This document shows, one piece after another, positions 49,817-60,559 of a stretch of DNA of 64,000 nt. The notes beneath the pieces were generated by a model. It searched no databases, was not told the DNA's origin, and was given only the letters and a program-made list of their open reading frames with translations. The stretch is taken from NCBI GenBank assembly GCA_944470555.2, contig OX104127.1:152039776-152103775 (forward strand), in the 5' to 3' direction. Source of the DNA: Heterobilharzia americana. Its lineage: Eukaryota; Platyhelminthes; Trematoda; Strigeidida; Schistosomatidae. The position numbers were made by a program, and so were the translations under genes. Position 1 is the stretch's first letter, and the number at the start of each line of letters is the position of its first letter.

Positions 49817-50049
49817 GTGTTGGACGATATTTTTAGTTACTGTTTTGGCAGATATGTCGTACAGAGGTATTGCTACTGGCTACGCCTTAGGTCTACCTAT
49901 ACGTGTTAAATTGTAGTTAGAGGTGTATGATGACGTCAGTGGCCCAAGAATGATGATGTGCATATAGCCGAATCTACTGTTTGGTGCTGGAAATGTAAGT
50001 GAAAGAATATGCCTTTGTACTTATGACTTCTGGCATGCTAAACCAGCTC

Positions 50050-53000
50050 AGAACCGTTATCGAAGATCTTGATTCATATTTGACCAGACATTTTGTTTAG
50101 TAATTAACTTTACCGTAGATCGGATACCAGGATGAGAAATGTCATACATCTTAGAGAAGACTAATCGTCTCATTAATGGAGGCACAAATTGGAGCCGTTT
50201 GTCCTTAAATACAACCCAAGTAATGGATAGAGAGTTGCTGGACATAACTTATTGAAACTGCAGTGAAGTATTTGCGTTACATTTTAGATGCTTAGGTCTT
50301 CATCCACCGCCTGGAACTTTACCACCTCTACAAGGTCGATGTAGGCGCTTTTCAAGTCCTTCACGCAGATACGAGATGATGCATCAGCTGCCTCATTTTT
50401 ATTGCTTTTAACACGCCTTACGTCAGAAGTGAATTGTGAAATAAATTCCAAATGCAGTACTTCTCGTGGTGAATATTTGTCATGCTTTGCATCAGTCGCT
50501 GTTTTGAGAGGCTGATGATCTGTGAATACTGTGAAAACCTACCCTTCGAGCATATATTTGAAATGCTTGATAGCTAAGTAAATAACTAATAACTACCTGC
50601 CCAATGTGTTGTGTCGTAGTTATGAAGCATTAATTCATTTCGAAAAAAAGAACGGTTCCCATTGATCATAGTGGCACTGTTTTAAGATTGCACCTACGGT
50701 AACATCTGAAGTATCTGTCATGGTTACATGGATCACAGAGGGGGAAAAGTTCCAGAACTTACAGTAAACCTCAGTTTGTCAAATGGGTCAAGGGCTGCTT
50801 GGGTCACGTGAAATGCTCTAGCTTGTCATTGCGACAGATATGTTAGTAGTTGGGCTACTTTAGCACAGTTAGGTATGAAACGCCGATTGGGGTTTATTAA
50901 CCCAACGAATCTGCGCAGCTTTCAAATCAAGTCTTGAATAGGATATTAATAGTAATAGTCGCTTCATTCCAAACAGTATGTATTACAGTATGGGATTCTT
51001 GGCGTGTTATTTTTCAACAAATTCACTCCCAGAACAATACTTCCAGACGAAACAGTTATTACATCGGAATGGTGTTAATAATAACAGTATTCAAGGCAAT
51101 AATATGAAATAGCTAGTTGGTTCTGGATGCGCATCCGGTCTGTAATAAAGAATCAACAAAAATGCAAGCCAATGAAGTTAATAGGAAACATAGGAATAGG
51201 AATTTTCATATTATAAATTTTCATATAAATAGTTCGACAAGTCCATGTGTGATCAGATTGTTCGAAATGTATAGCGCTAAAAATGCAAGCGTAATTTTGG
51301 GGTTGGTGGGGGTTAATTCAGACGGTGTAAAAAATCTGCAACTCTAGTTAACCATCTGACAGATAGAAATATAATGTACTTTTTTGCACCAAAAAGTTCA
51401 CTTCCATATGACGTAACATTTTTTCCCTGTTTTTTTATTGACTCGGGAAATGGAGAGTCGGAAACAGTTTTAAAATGTGCAAGAGTACATGATACATTTA
51501 AAACAAATTGAAAGGAAGGAATTTGATGAAAAATGTTCGATGGATAGAATTTGGTAGCCCAAGGCTCAAGCAGGCCGCATCTACTTCTTGTGGAACCGGT
51601 TTAACACCGTCCGCATTTACTATGTTACAGGAACTGTACTGATTCTTTTCTGAATTCACATTTCTGCAGGTTGTTACTCCATGTTCAAGTAAGCGTTGAA
51701 AAAGTTTTCTCAGGTGCTCAGATATTTTGTTTTAGATGTGATGACTACTAGTAAGTCATCTAATGAAAGGTAAACCATAAAGTACTTGATCTATAAACTT
51801 TTGGAGTGTTTTAGTAACATTTGTCAGATCGAACGGCACGTGAATGAATTCAAATAATTCGAAGGAAGTGACCGTGGTTTTAGGACCATCAGTGCATTCC
51901 ACGGATGTATGGTTATATGCTTTTCCCAGATCTATTTGCGAAAAAGTATTTACTTTCAGCATCGAGTTCACAAAATGATGTATATTAGGGACAGAATATT
52001 TATCACGGACCATGTGCTTATTTAGCTCTCTATAATCCTCACAAGTTCAAACTTAACCTGGTGTCTCTGAGAGCCATATGTAGGGGTGGTATCCATTGGC
52101 TGTTGAAGGATCTGGAAACTTCAGAAACCTACTGAATTCCTGCCTTGATATCTGCAATCTCTTGGGACCCAAGCATCTAGGTTTTGATGAGACTAGACTG
52201 CTTTCACTAACAATATAGTGTGTCACCGTGTTTTTCATCGAGGGCTTCGTGTAATCCGTTTGCATGAGCTCATGAAATTCTAGCAGTAAGGTATCGTATA
52301 CAGAAGTGTTAGTTGTTGGAGTTACCATCAAGTTTATTGTTTCTGTGTCCGTAAGAATATCCCAGATGGAATACTCACAACTACGACTAACCGGTTGATG
52401 GCGACTTGAATCAGATAACAGTTAGTAGTGTTCAAGAAAATCCGTAGCGATGATATGAGACGAGATATCAGCAATGGTAAATTCCCGCTGGAATAGCGCG
52501 AGAAAATCGAAGTCTAAAATCAAAACTCTGGTTATATTTGGGTAAATAGTTAGCCTATTCGCTTCTTGGGGCACCACAGCTGATGTCTTTCAGATAGTGA
52601 GGGTAGGGTGTGTCTACTTAAGCTCCAGTATCAATCAGGAACCATGGCATCGTCATTTTATCCGTCGTCCGATACAAACAACCGCGTTTTGTACACCGGG
52701 GACAGCAGTCATCACTGACAATCAGCCTCTCTATTTGCTGGAAGAATAGGGGGTTGTAAAACCACACGGTAAGAGACAACGACGACCTTTGTCACCACTT
52801 GTTGCTTTTTGACATAGTTTTACTTGCGGTTTTATCGCGATTGCGAGATCTCTCTATGGAAAGCTTCAATGACCGTCTGTGCAGATGTGAATCTATCATT
52901 TGCCGTGCTAGTATGTCAATCTTCCTTTTTAAATCGGTTATCCAGGCTTTCTGTGTTGGCTCAGAAATACCTTCCACCTTTTTCAGCAGTGTTGACCAGT

Positions 53001-53850
53001 CTGTCAATGTCATCGTCCGCATCTCCGAACACTAATAAATGTTGAATAGTTGAAGCAAGTTTGAGTAGTCAAAGCTGATAAAATAGCCTATCTGTTAACA
53101 GACTTTCATATGCCGCTTAAGCTATGAAGGTGTTCTGTCACCAGGATGGGTGCCACTTATTAGTTGGTCAACAGCTTTCTTGTCAGATAAAATAGTGGCT
53201 TTCGTTACTTCCTGTATCGTTACGTTATAAGGTGTATCAATGTAGGGTTTTAAGAGTATCTTCCTTACTTGTTCAACAACTTTTTCCAGTAGAATTCAGC
53301 TTGTGCATCGAAGCTTCGTGTTATGGGAGTTAATGTGTTTAGCCATGAGGAAATGTTCGAGACAAGAAAACTAAAAATGGGCTTAGAAGACACAAGAAGA
53401 CCAATGGTGTCCACAAATCCTATGATTTAATATTTGATAACTAGATTCCAGAGGCATTAAGAATGGCAAATAAGAATTTAGCACGGCAAAATACCAATGT
53501 TTGCCACAAAATAGCTTGAAATGTTCTCAGTATGTGCTTGAATGATATACAGTTATAAGTTAGCTGTAGTAGGCTTGTGGAAACGAAAGTAATAGTGCTA
53601 TCTGTAGGTTATGCACAAAGAAACTTTCAGAAAGTTGTTTCACGAGGTTGACACCAACTTGTTGAACCCGTATCTGTCTCCAGTCTTTATATAAAATTCC
53701 CAAAATGCTGTCACTTTCCTTATTATTCCAATCACTGTTGATTTACTTCCTGTGTGGAAATAGGGGAGAGTATGAAGTGCAAAACTGGGGTGTTGTAATG
53801 ATAATAAAAAAGCGAATTCGAGACCAGGGGGAAGTAGGCACAATATCCTA
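50050..53850 (-). mobile_element. Decayed Ty3/Gypsy LTR retrotransposon (internal region, no LTRs recognised)
   Basis: In minus-strand order: a gag-like segment, 53022-52792 (WSTLLKKVEGISEPTQKAWI); a pre-RT segment, 52331-52053; the reverse transcriptase, 52013-51756 (RDKYSVPNIHHFV, FSQIDLGKAYN, FELFEFIHVPFDL, FIDQVLYGLPF) continuing past LDDLLVVI near 51745 to VNADGVKPVPQEVDA near 51580. After about 600 bp of foreign sequence come LRRFVGLINPNRRFIPNCA (near 50935-50880) and, further on, an RNase H region to about 50330. The integrase zinc-binding domain, 50245-50057, has ISHPGIRSTVKLI. The integrase core is absent. Frame breaks throughout. Similar to schistosome Gypsy families; the exact family is not assigned. 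Confidence 0.8.
50945..51550. repeat. About 600 bp insertion inside the Gypsy pol region
   Basis: The Gypsy reading breaks between the VPQEVDA block (about 51580) and the LRRFVGLIN block (about 50935), which are adjacent in intact elements. The sequence between them is AT-rich and non-coding. Part of it (50973-51100) resembles 43009-43130, suggesting an unnamed repeat that inserted after the Gypsy copy. Confidence 0.45.
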
Positions 53851-54570
53851 CATCAGGATAATTAAACAAACACTAAATTATCGAGTCAATGCTGAATACA
53901 TCATCGAATACAATATGAAATCCTTGCCAAAAGCGTATGTCAAAACAGAACCGCAAGGACACCTTTTGACTCATCGCGATATTTGGCTTGAACAACCCTA
54001 GTGCTTTAACGCCAGCCATCTGTCGATAAAATCACTTCGTTGTTTACTCGCATGTTTGTACAGCATTCATAGATAATGATTTCTTTCAAATTCGATTTGA
54101 AGTTATATTAGAATGCTTTTTCATTTATAAATTGACTGATAGAACAACCTCATACAAAAACAAGTGAAGCTATCATTGAGTGTTATGTTAGTCCAGAGTT
54201 ATGACATCGATAAAAATGATGCAGAATTATTTTTCATTATATGAAGTTTTAGAAAAAATTAGTTGTCCACAGTTATATCAAGGCAATTACAGTTTTTGGA
54301 CATCTATTTCCCCGTGTACTATGGTTTTTCTTTTGTGTGCTTCTTTCAGCTTTTAGATTGTTGTACAGGTTGAGTGAACTTTGAATGTCAATCATACACA
54401 TGTAATCTACCATTAAAAAATTAATGATAGACAGCTTATCAGTATCTGGTTTCTATCGTATACTGAGCACTGATGTTTGACTTTTATACTTACGAATCAG
54501 TTATGCATTTACAATGACTATCACCAACTAATTTGACTGTATAACATCATTGGCTTAGAACAAAGATGTG
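53851..54570. other. Intergenic stretch right of the Gypsy remnant
   Basis: No 5' LTR could be recognised. The plus frame 53705-54001 partly overlaps the Gypsy gag side and is treated as chance. Confidence 0.3.
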
Positions 54571-54571
54571 A

Positions 54572-54624
54572 AAGCGAAGAAAGTATTCTTTTCGACGATT
54601 GCTTTTACAAAAGCTGTGCAACTC
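54572..54624 (-). mobile_element. Conserved 3' tail of another Penelope-like copy
   Basis: AAGCGAAGAAAGTATTCTTT and TCGACGATTGCTTTTACAAA here align with the outer end of the palindrome arm at 45187-45240 (CAGCGTAGAAAATTTTCTTT, then TTCGACGATATCATTTTCTA) at roughly three quarters of positions. It is in minus orientation, with the 3' end at the left. The rest of this copy is not recognisable. Confidence 0.55.
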
Positions 54625-54879
54625 ACTTTATGATCAGTCATTGGGAACAAATAACGGCATTATTAATTCATCTGACCTGACTATGGGATTACTATTTCGT
54701 TCAAGAGTAAGACTAAAATGTTGTTTCTAAAGATAGAAGAAAATCAATACTTTTGTTCATGAAAATGCTAATGTAACACTGTGAATTTGAAGATCAGGTT
54801 TAAAGTTGTGAATTACCAGTGATTCAGCTGTTTGTAGATGATATAGTAGAATTCCTTTGGAATTATAGGCATGCACTTT

Positions 54880-55140
54880 GATAGAGAGATAGACAGACAA
54901 AGAAAATCAACGTAGAACCTCGTACATAAGTACATGGGTTCAAGTTGACACACTTCACAGTAGCATGCAAAGAACAGGTGGATACAAAAACAGTGATATC
55001 AAAGTAGATAAAATTATGTAACAGAATAAACGATCGAAAGATAACGGTTGGTGAGAATATCCAAGCTTTAGAAGACATCAAACAGTGAATACAGATGCGC
55101 CATTGTGATCAGTTTTTACCCATGCTGTCTGAGAGAACTA
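54880..55140 (-). mobile_element. RTE-like 3' UTR fragment
   Basis: From CAACGTAGAACCTCGTACAT to AACAGTGAATACAGATGCGC, this matches 6235-6440 in order throughout. Only the 3' UTR is left, so it is a strongly 5'-truncated copy. Confidence 0.75.
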
Positions 55141-56155
55141 ATAACAGCAGTCCAGCGAGGACGAGGTTTTCGAAACTAGAACTGTTGGCATTCTTCCTTT
55201 CGCTTCTGGATTAGTAAGCTCGAAGTACGTCTACGGATTTAACATTGTGCATGTACGGTAATGTATATGGTTTTAGAAGAGCATTTAAAGTGATAGATAG
55301 ATGCGCACTGAGGTGTAAAGAAGTGGCTTTCTGTCTTTGATGCACTGATGGAATAATTTTCTACTGGAGAATGTGATTCTCAGGCTACGTACATGAAATG
55401 TCTTACGCAAGATCTTGAGAGGTTTGAATACTTAACTATGTAGTTGACTATTGTAGGCTCCTTAAGCGTAATGAGTGCTTATTTCATGTTCGCGTAGAAA
55501 ATTGCTCACCTGGCAGACGTCTTATAAGTTACGAAAATGTCAACTCCTGCCATACGTTTGTTTGATCTTCATCTTGGTTATTAGGATAACTTATTCAAAA
55601 TAGTTGCTGCTATTCTAGTTAAAAAAAATGAAGATAGTAGAGGAGTTTAAAATTTACTTCTTGTTTTGATATTTTCAAATTATATTCTCATTTCAAATTC
55701 ATCGGCTGGAGAAAGTGGAACTGAAATATCGTCCCAGTCTAGGTCAAAGCGGAAACAAAGCTTTTGAATTTCTTTCACAGACAAGATTGAATTCCAGTCT
55801 GTTTTTCTCTTCTCGTTTCTTAAACGTTTTGAATGCATATTATGGATGATTATCACACCTCTAATTGGCAGACTTAAATAATGAATAGATTTCCTGTAAT
55901 CCACTTCATGCAATTTCATCTTCGAAAGAGTGAACAAATTCAATATGATTTAGAAAGTGGATTTTCATGAAATGTGAATTCAAGCAAATACAATTGGGGC
56001 AGAAACTGTTCAAAAAATCAATCAGTTAATATTCTAGTTGGTTTGCATAAGTCTAACAGAATGATGCAAAACATTCACCATTCTTTTTGCTAACAATAAA
56101 TCCTTGTTACTCTCTATTTATAGGAAATACCCATGTTAAGTGGTAAATAAGACAG
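55141..56155. other. Intergenic stretch with one weak minus-strand frame (55680-55943)
   Basis: The minus frame ends in KEIQKLCFRFDLDWDDISVP and PADEFEMRI, which looks compositionally like protein and could be the last exon of an unseen gene. No clear acceptor or partner exon was found. The rest shows nothing recognisable. Confidence 0.25.
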
Positions 56156-56159
56156 GAGA

Positions 56160-56775
56160 AAAAGTGGACTAAAGTCTCCCCACCTTTATCGGCTTAAGGT
56201 ATAGGTCAGCAGGGGGATTGTGGGTTCCCCTTGTGATTTGACGCATAAAATGGCACCAGTTTAACAGAAGCAGATGGAGTATACATTCACAAGTAAAATT
56301 TTTGAGAGGGACAGTCCCATACTAGGGTGAAACAGCTGTCCAGATTTTCAATGTTTCTCCACCTGATGTCAGTTCATGATGAATGTCAACCTGAAATCAA
56401 TAAATAAATCCCCACAAACCTCCAAAGTGAATTATTCTGGTTCTTGTTGGTAACTAGCTTCGAGTAGTGATTCACGAAGTTTCAATAAGAAGTCGTGACC
56501 GGTGGGGCCAGCCAAGTCGAGCATGAGGATAGTTACTCAACGACGTCCTTGAATGGAGGTCGCGCTATATCATGAAATAATGGAGGTACGGAATGTGCTG
56601 ACTGCAGACCCCGAAGACCCTGGGTTCGATCTCTCGAGGAGTGGGGTCGTGGGTGCGCACAGCTGAGTTCCATACTGTGAGGAGACAGTTATCCAGTGCT
56701 TCCAAGTTTTCAAAGTTTCTTTAACTCATGAATGCCAACCTGAAACCAATAAATAAATCCCCACAAACCTCTGAA
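56160..56775 (+). repeat. Two SINE-like repeat units in direct order
   Basis: Both units end alike: TGTCAACCTGAAATCAATAA at about 56383 and TGCCAACCTGAAACCAATAA at about 56730, each followed by ATAAATCCCCACAAACCTC. Upstream both share CCATACT...GACAGT...TCCAG blocks. The second unit contains CCTGGGTTCGATCTCTCGAG, similar to a tRNA-type box B (GGTTCGANNCC). This suggests a tRNA-derived SINE of the type known in schistosomes. No hammerhead core was seen in it. Confidence 0.5.
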
Positions 56776-57061
56776 ATGATTGACAATATCTCACCCGTGT
56801 GAATGATACGCATTATGTTTGTTCAAGTCAATTTCCATTAAATCTCAATCCAAACTATGTTGAATATTCAATCTCTCAGCTTCATAATCAATAGAAATCT
56901 CGCTATTTTATCCAACAAAACATTCTTAGCTTTTATTCCATAAAAAACAATAGTAGTGAAGATAACCGAGAACAGCGCGAATTTCTGTTTGTGTGTGTAT
57001 ACAATATGTGCTGGTATATGTGGTTTATACAAACAAGTCAAGTTCATTTAAGAATAGTAGT

Positions 57062-57184
57062 AGTTGTTTTTGTTATAGAAGTTACAGAAACAACAGCAGG
57101 AATGAAAAATAAAGCATCAACAATAAAGGAAGACCGATCCCACAAGTTTAAATTCTTTCCCGTTAGTTGTGCTTATTACCAGTA
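57062..57184 (+). other. Weak candidate terminal exon
   Basis: A good acceptor (TTGTTTTTGTTATAG before 57083) leads to a short frame, VTETTAGMKNKASTIKEDRS then HKFKFFPVSCAYYQ, and a stop. Composition is protein-like but no partner exon or family was identified. Confidence 0.15.
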
Positions 57185-58028
57185 AATCTGATGATTAAAA
57201 GTCAACTCAATTTATTTGTTTCTTGATTGATAAAATTTCAAACAATATTTAATGTATCAGCATCCAGGTTTTACTTACTTATTGTGGATAGACTAAAGAA
57301 GTAAACAGGTTAACAAAACTGCATACATAATTCATCTCTTTTTACATATGTATGTGTTTGGAATTGAAAACAAATATGTAATGCTATTATACAGATTCCT
57401 TTCGCTATGGAAAAGTTTTTCTACTTTGCATGTAGGATAGACTTTTCTTCCAAACATTTCATTGAGATTGATTTATTATTCGATCACATGGTTACTGCTA
57501 GATAAAATTTAATGACTAAATACTTAAACAATGAGAAAATGACAAGAAAGTGAGTACATGTGTAGCAATGGTGTACTGATGATTCACAATGTTAGTGGAT
57601 GTGAATTTATCTAACCATAATAACTGTAGTAGTAGTAAGCACAAAATTTACCATTTTAAATGCATATTTTTTTCAAAAAAGTAGGGGAAAACTGAAATGT
57701 GTGGGATATGAAGCAGTACAAAAATGTATTTGTATGATGAATTAATTCCAACTGTATGCGTACCATAGGAATACACAACAATTTGAATAATGAAACTTGT
57801 ACTACTTATAAGTAGTTAGATGCAAGTAGCATCAAAATACTCTATATTTTGATGTAATACTGATTTTAGGCATACGGTTAGAATTCTTGGTATTTATGGA
57901 TTTGCAGAGGTAGTTGACTATTTCCCAATACTTCTGTTGGAATGACACATGTTACTTAATTTGGGACTCCTAGCTTACCTTGCCGAATTATTATTTCCAT
58001 TATGCCTTACAATTTCATTCAGAATTCT
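57185..58028. other. AT-rich flank, probable 3' UTR side of the unknown gene
   Basis: It lies just downstream of the stop codon of the minus-strand exon ending at 58029 and should contain its 3' UTR. Nothing else recognised. Confidence 0.35.
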
Positions 58029-59483
58029 TTAATCTAAGCAGGAGTCAGTTGAATCTCTTTTCTTGTAAAATTTCCACTGTTTCATGAACACCTGATAACA
58101 TATATTGGTTGGAGACATTTGTTTGATCTCATTGCGTAGATCCCTATTAAGAAAAACAGAATGTTCCACAACAGCTTTGTTATTAACACGCCTCAATATA
58201 GGCCAGAAGTAATATTCTTCGAATTTCATGTAGGTTGCGCGGTCAATTAAAATGTTAGCCAGTTTAATGTCATTATTAAGAAGTTTTCGAAATGTTGTCG
58301 ATTTCAAATCACCCATAAGACCATAATTTAAAGTGTTCCTGGAGTGAATATCTTCTGGTGAATATTTCGGTAAATATTGTCTTAGTATAAAAGAGGCTTG
58401 TCTTAACTTCTGTGATGATGGACATTTAATGTGTAGGTAATGGAATAGTTTTATTATCCTTGGATGCTGAAGCCAGTAGTGTTTTTCATCGTTTGTCCAT
58501 TCAACTATATGCTGTAAATTTTCAAACAAACCATAATATATCTTAGTTTTCAGTCGTGTTTCATACAACTTAACTAATATTCTATCACTACTGTCATTGC
58601 CAACTGTATTTATCTCAAAAGAAGATTTAAAACTTAAAGAACAATTGTTGAACGTTGAATTCATTTTGTAGGATTGCCTGGTTGTTTGGCGCCATTTGTA
58701 ATCCAAAAGCATTAGCCACTGATCTAATAATTCTGCTATTTTATATGGCGTTGGTTTATTATTATTGTCAATGTACTGGTGGTTATCAGTGTTATTGTTA
58801 GTTGCTGAATACTTCTGAACAATATACAAAAGTTTTTTAAAGGCTTCTCTGTATCTGTCTAGAATTCTAAAACTCACCAATAATTCTGTTTGTACTAGTT
58901 GTGCAAGCTTACTTTTCAATGTGCGACAGTGCTTATATTTCGCTTTGTGATGCAGTGTATTGAAATAATAGGCAGGTGCTTCCAAAACAATTACTTGTTG
59001 TGAACCTACTTTTACAGTAGGATTTGAAGATGGTGATAATGTAGGGGATGATGAAGCAAATGTTGTGGAGGTTAGATTCTGTGTATTTGACTGGTAAGAA
59101 TTCTTATACTCAGCAGTGACACCTTTCTGATTCAAGTTTTCGATATAAATTGAAATAAATCGTTGATAATTTGTGGTATCATTTTGTGCTTCAGTAAAAG
59201 CTTTCAGGGCACTTGGCTTGACTCCATAAACTTGCCATGTTGCTTCAGGCTGCCATAACCAATGTGTCCAACCTGAAGCTAGTGTATTCGACTGTTCATC
59301 AGTTACACTTAGTGTTGGAGATCTGTTATTAGGGATAGTTTTACTAGGAGAATTTGATGCATAAAATTCTGCTGAACCATTGTTGATATCATCTTCTGAC
59401 AATTCACGTTCAAAGCCTATTCCATGCCTGGATACTCTTAAACGCCATTCACAACTGTCTGTAATTGTTTGGTTGATGATACG
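58029..59483 (-). CDS. Unidentified protein, long terminal exon (484 codons plus stop)
   Basis: A 1455 bp open frame in AT-rich DNA, far longer than chance, ending in TAG. A strong acceptor (TTGATTTTCTCTACGCAG) just before 59483 suggests it is the last exon, entered in phase 0. The in-frame ATG at 59519 lies in that pyrimidine tract and is probably intronic. I do not recognise the family. Visible features: a low-complexity Ser/Thr/Asn segment (residues about 130-170), an Asn/Asp-rich run near the middle, and otherwise helical, aromatic-rich sequence with WTHWLWQPEATWQVYGVKPS near the start and KFEEYYFWPILRRVNNKAVV near the end. No transmembrane segment and no zinc-binding cysteine pattern. 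Upstream exons must lie to the right but were not found; RTE sequence occupies 60.56-61.87 kb. Confidence 0.75.
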   Translation of the reverse strand, partial: RIINQTITDSCEWRLRVSRHGIGFERELSEDDINNGSAEFYASNSPSKTIPNNRSPTLSVTDEQSNTLASGWTHWLWQPEATWQVYGVKPSALKAFTEAQNDTTNYQRFISIYIENLNQKGVTAEYKNSYQSNTQNLTSTTFASSSPTLSPSSNPTVKVGSQQVIVLEAPAYYFNTLHHKAKYKHCRTLKSKLAQLVQTELLVSFRILDRYREAFKKLLYIVQKYSATNNNTDNHQYIDNNNKPTPYKIAELLDQWLMLLDYKWRQTTRQSYKMNSTFNNCSLSFKSSFEINTVGNDSSDRILVKLYETRLKTKIYYGLFENLQHIVEWTNDEKHYWLQHPRIIKLFHYLHIKCPSSQKLRQASFILRQYLPKYSPEDIHSRNTLNYGLMGDLKSTTFRKLLNNDIKLANILIDRATYMKFEEYYFWPILRRVNNKAVVEHSVFLNRDLRNEIKQMSPTNICYQVFMKQWKFYKKRDSTDSCLD

Positions 59484-60555
59484 CTGCGTAGAGAAAATCA
59501 AAAAAAGATAAATGAACATAATATACGCATTATTTTGCAGTTTTAAAGGGTCAGTAAATAATGAGTTTACTAGTTTGTTTCAGCGTGAAATTATTTTTCT
59601 CGCATTCCCGGTGTCTGCGTTAAGGTTGATGGTTAGAATACCTGAGTCACTTTCATAAAGTGATGACATACTAAGCTGGAAATGTCGTATTTATCATATT
59701 TCCGAGTTTGGGACAGATGTATAAACACCTACAATTTATTTATGGGGTACATATGTTGTGCTTTAGTACATGAATGGATAAAAACAGCTGCACACCAAGC
59801 TAACGAATATCACACCAACTTGAAATCAATCAACCAACTCCCACAAATCTTTAATCAGGAATATCACTGATGGAAAATAATTCTCAGATAGGCATTATTT
59901 ACAGCTGACTGGTTTTGAATATTCTATTGATGTCAATAAGTGTTCGCTGTTATGGTTAAAGCTGTGTAGAGAAATAAGACAAAATGACTAAAGTTATAAA
60001 CCTTAATTGACTCAAAAGGTCAGGACATTTGTGTTAACTATGTCCACTCGCCATTCACCAGTATGACCAACATTCGATGGAGTCTTGGTTGCACGAGAAG
60101 AGCCTCTTAGTAGTCAAATGAACACAATTTTAAACTTAATGAAGTTAGTAATTATCCTCTCTAGCTATATGAGAGACTACAAACTGGTTTCCTGCTATGT
60201 AAATGGCCATAAATATCAGTAACTGAAAAAGAACCTTAGATAATACAACACCAATGTCAGTAGCCTAGAGGATTCCCATTTTTAATTTCCTCTGCATCTT
60301 GAACACTTCGCAGTTTATTGTTGTTATTGAAATGTGACAATTTAAACAAATGAAATATTCAACCACTTATTATTTTTATTTATTTGTTAACTTAGGACAG
60401 AAACTTGTTACAACATGGATACCAAGAGATGTGCCATGCAAAATAATAAAGCGACACTACAAAGATAGGAAAGGTGGGAAAGATGACGGAAACAAAAACA
60501 ACAGTAGGTTATTTAAGAAAAAGTCCCAGGTAAACATCTGAAGAAGCATTCACTA
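59484..60555. other. Upstream flank or first intron of the unknown gene; weak plus-strand exon candidate 60396-60529
   Basis: On the plus strand, TTATTTGTTAACTTAG|GA at 60395 and CCCAG|GTAAAC at 60529 frame a 134 bp open stretch encoding KLVTTWIPRDVPCKIIKRHY and a Lys-rich tail. It has splice sites of the right type but no partner. On the minus strand no exon matching the phase-0 acceptor at 59483 could be supported. Confidence 0.25.
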
Positions 60556-60559
60556 CTCT

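Noticed and set aside
49707..49916. Frame with a long Ile-Tyr repeat
   Set aside because: Produced by translating the (TA)n microsatellite.
56560..56780. Hammerhead ribozyme in the SINE-like units
   Set aside because: The CTGANGA and GAAA core elements in the right order were not found here or in the Penelope arms.
57062..57184. C1-type zinc-binding domain exon (HKFKFFPVSC)
   Set aside because: Only one Cys and the first His of the pattern are present before a stop; not enough to call.
59484..59519. ATG at 59519 as the true start of the unknown protein, giving a hydrophobic leader
   Set aside because: The first 12 codons are the pyrimidine tract of a strong splice acceptor ending in CTACGCAG; a signal peptide there is more likely an artefact, though not excluded.
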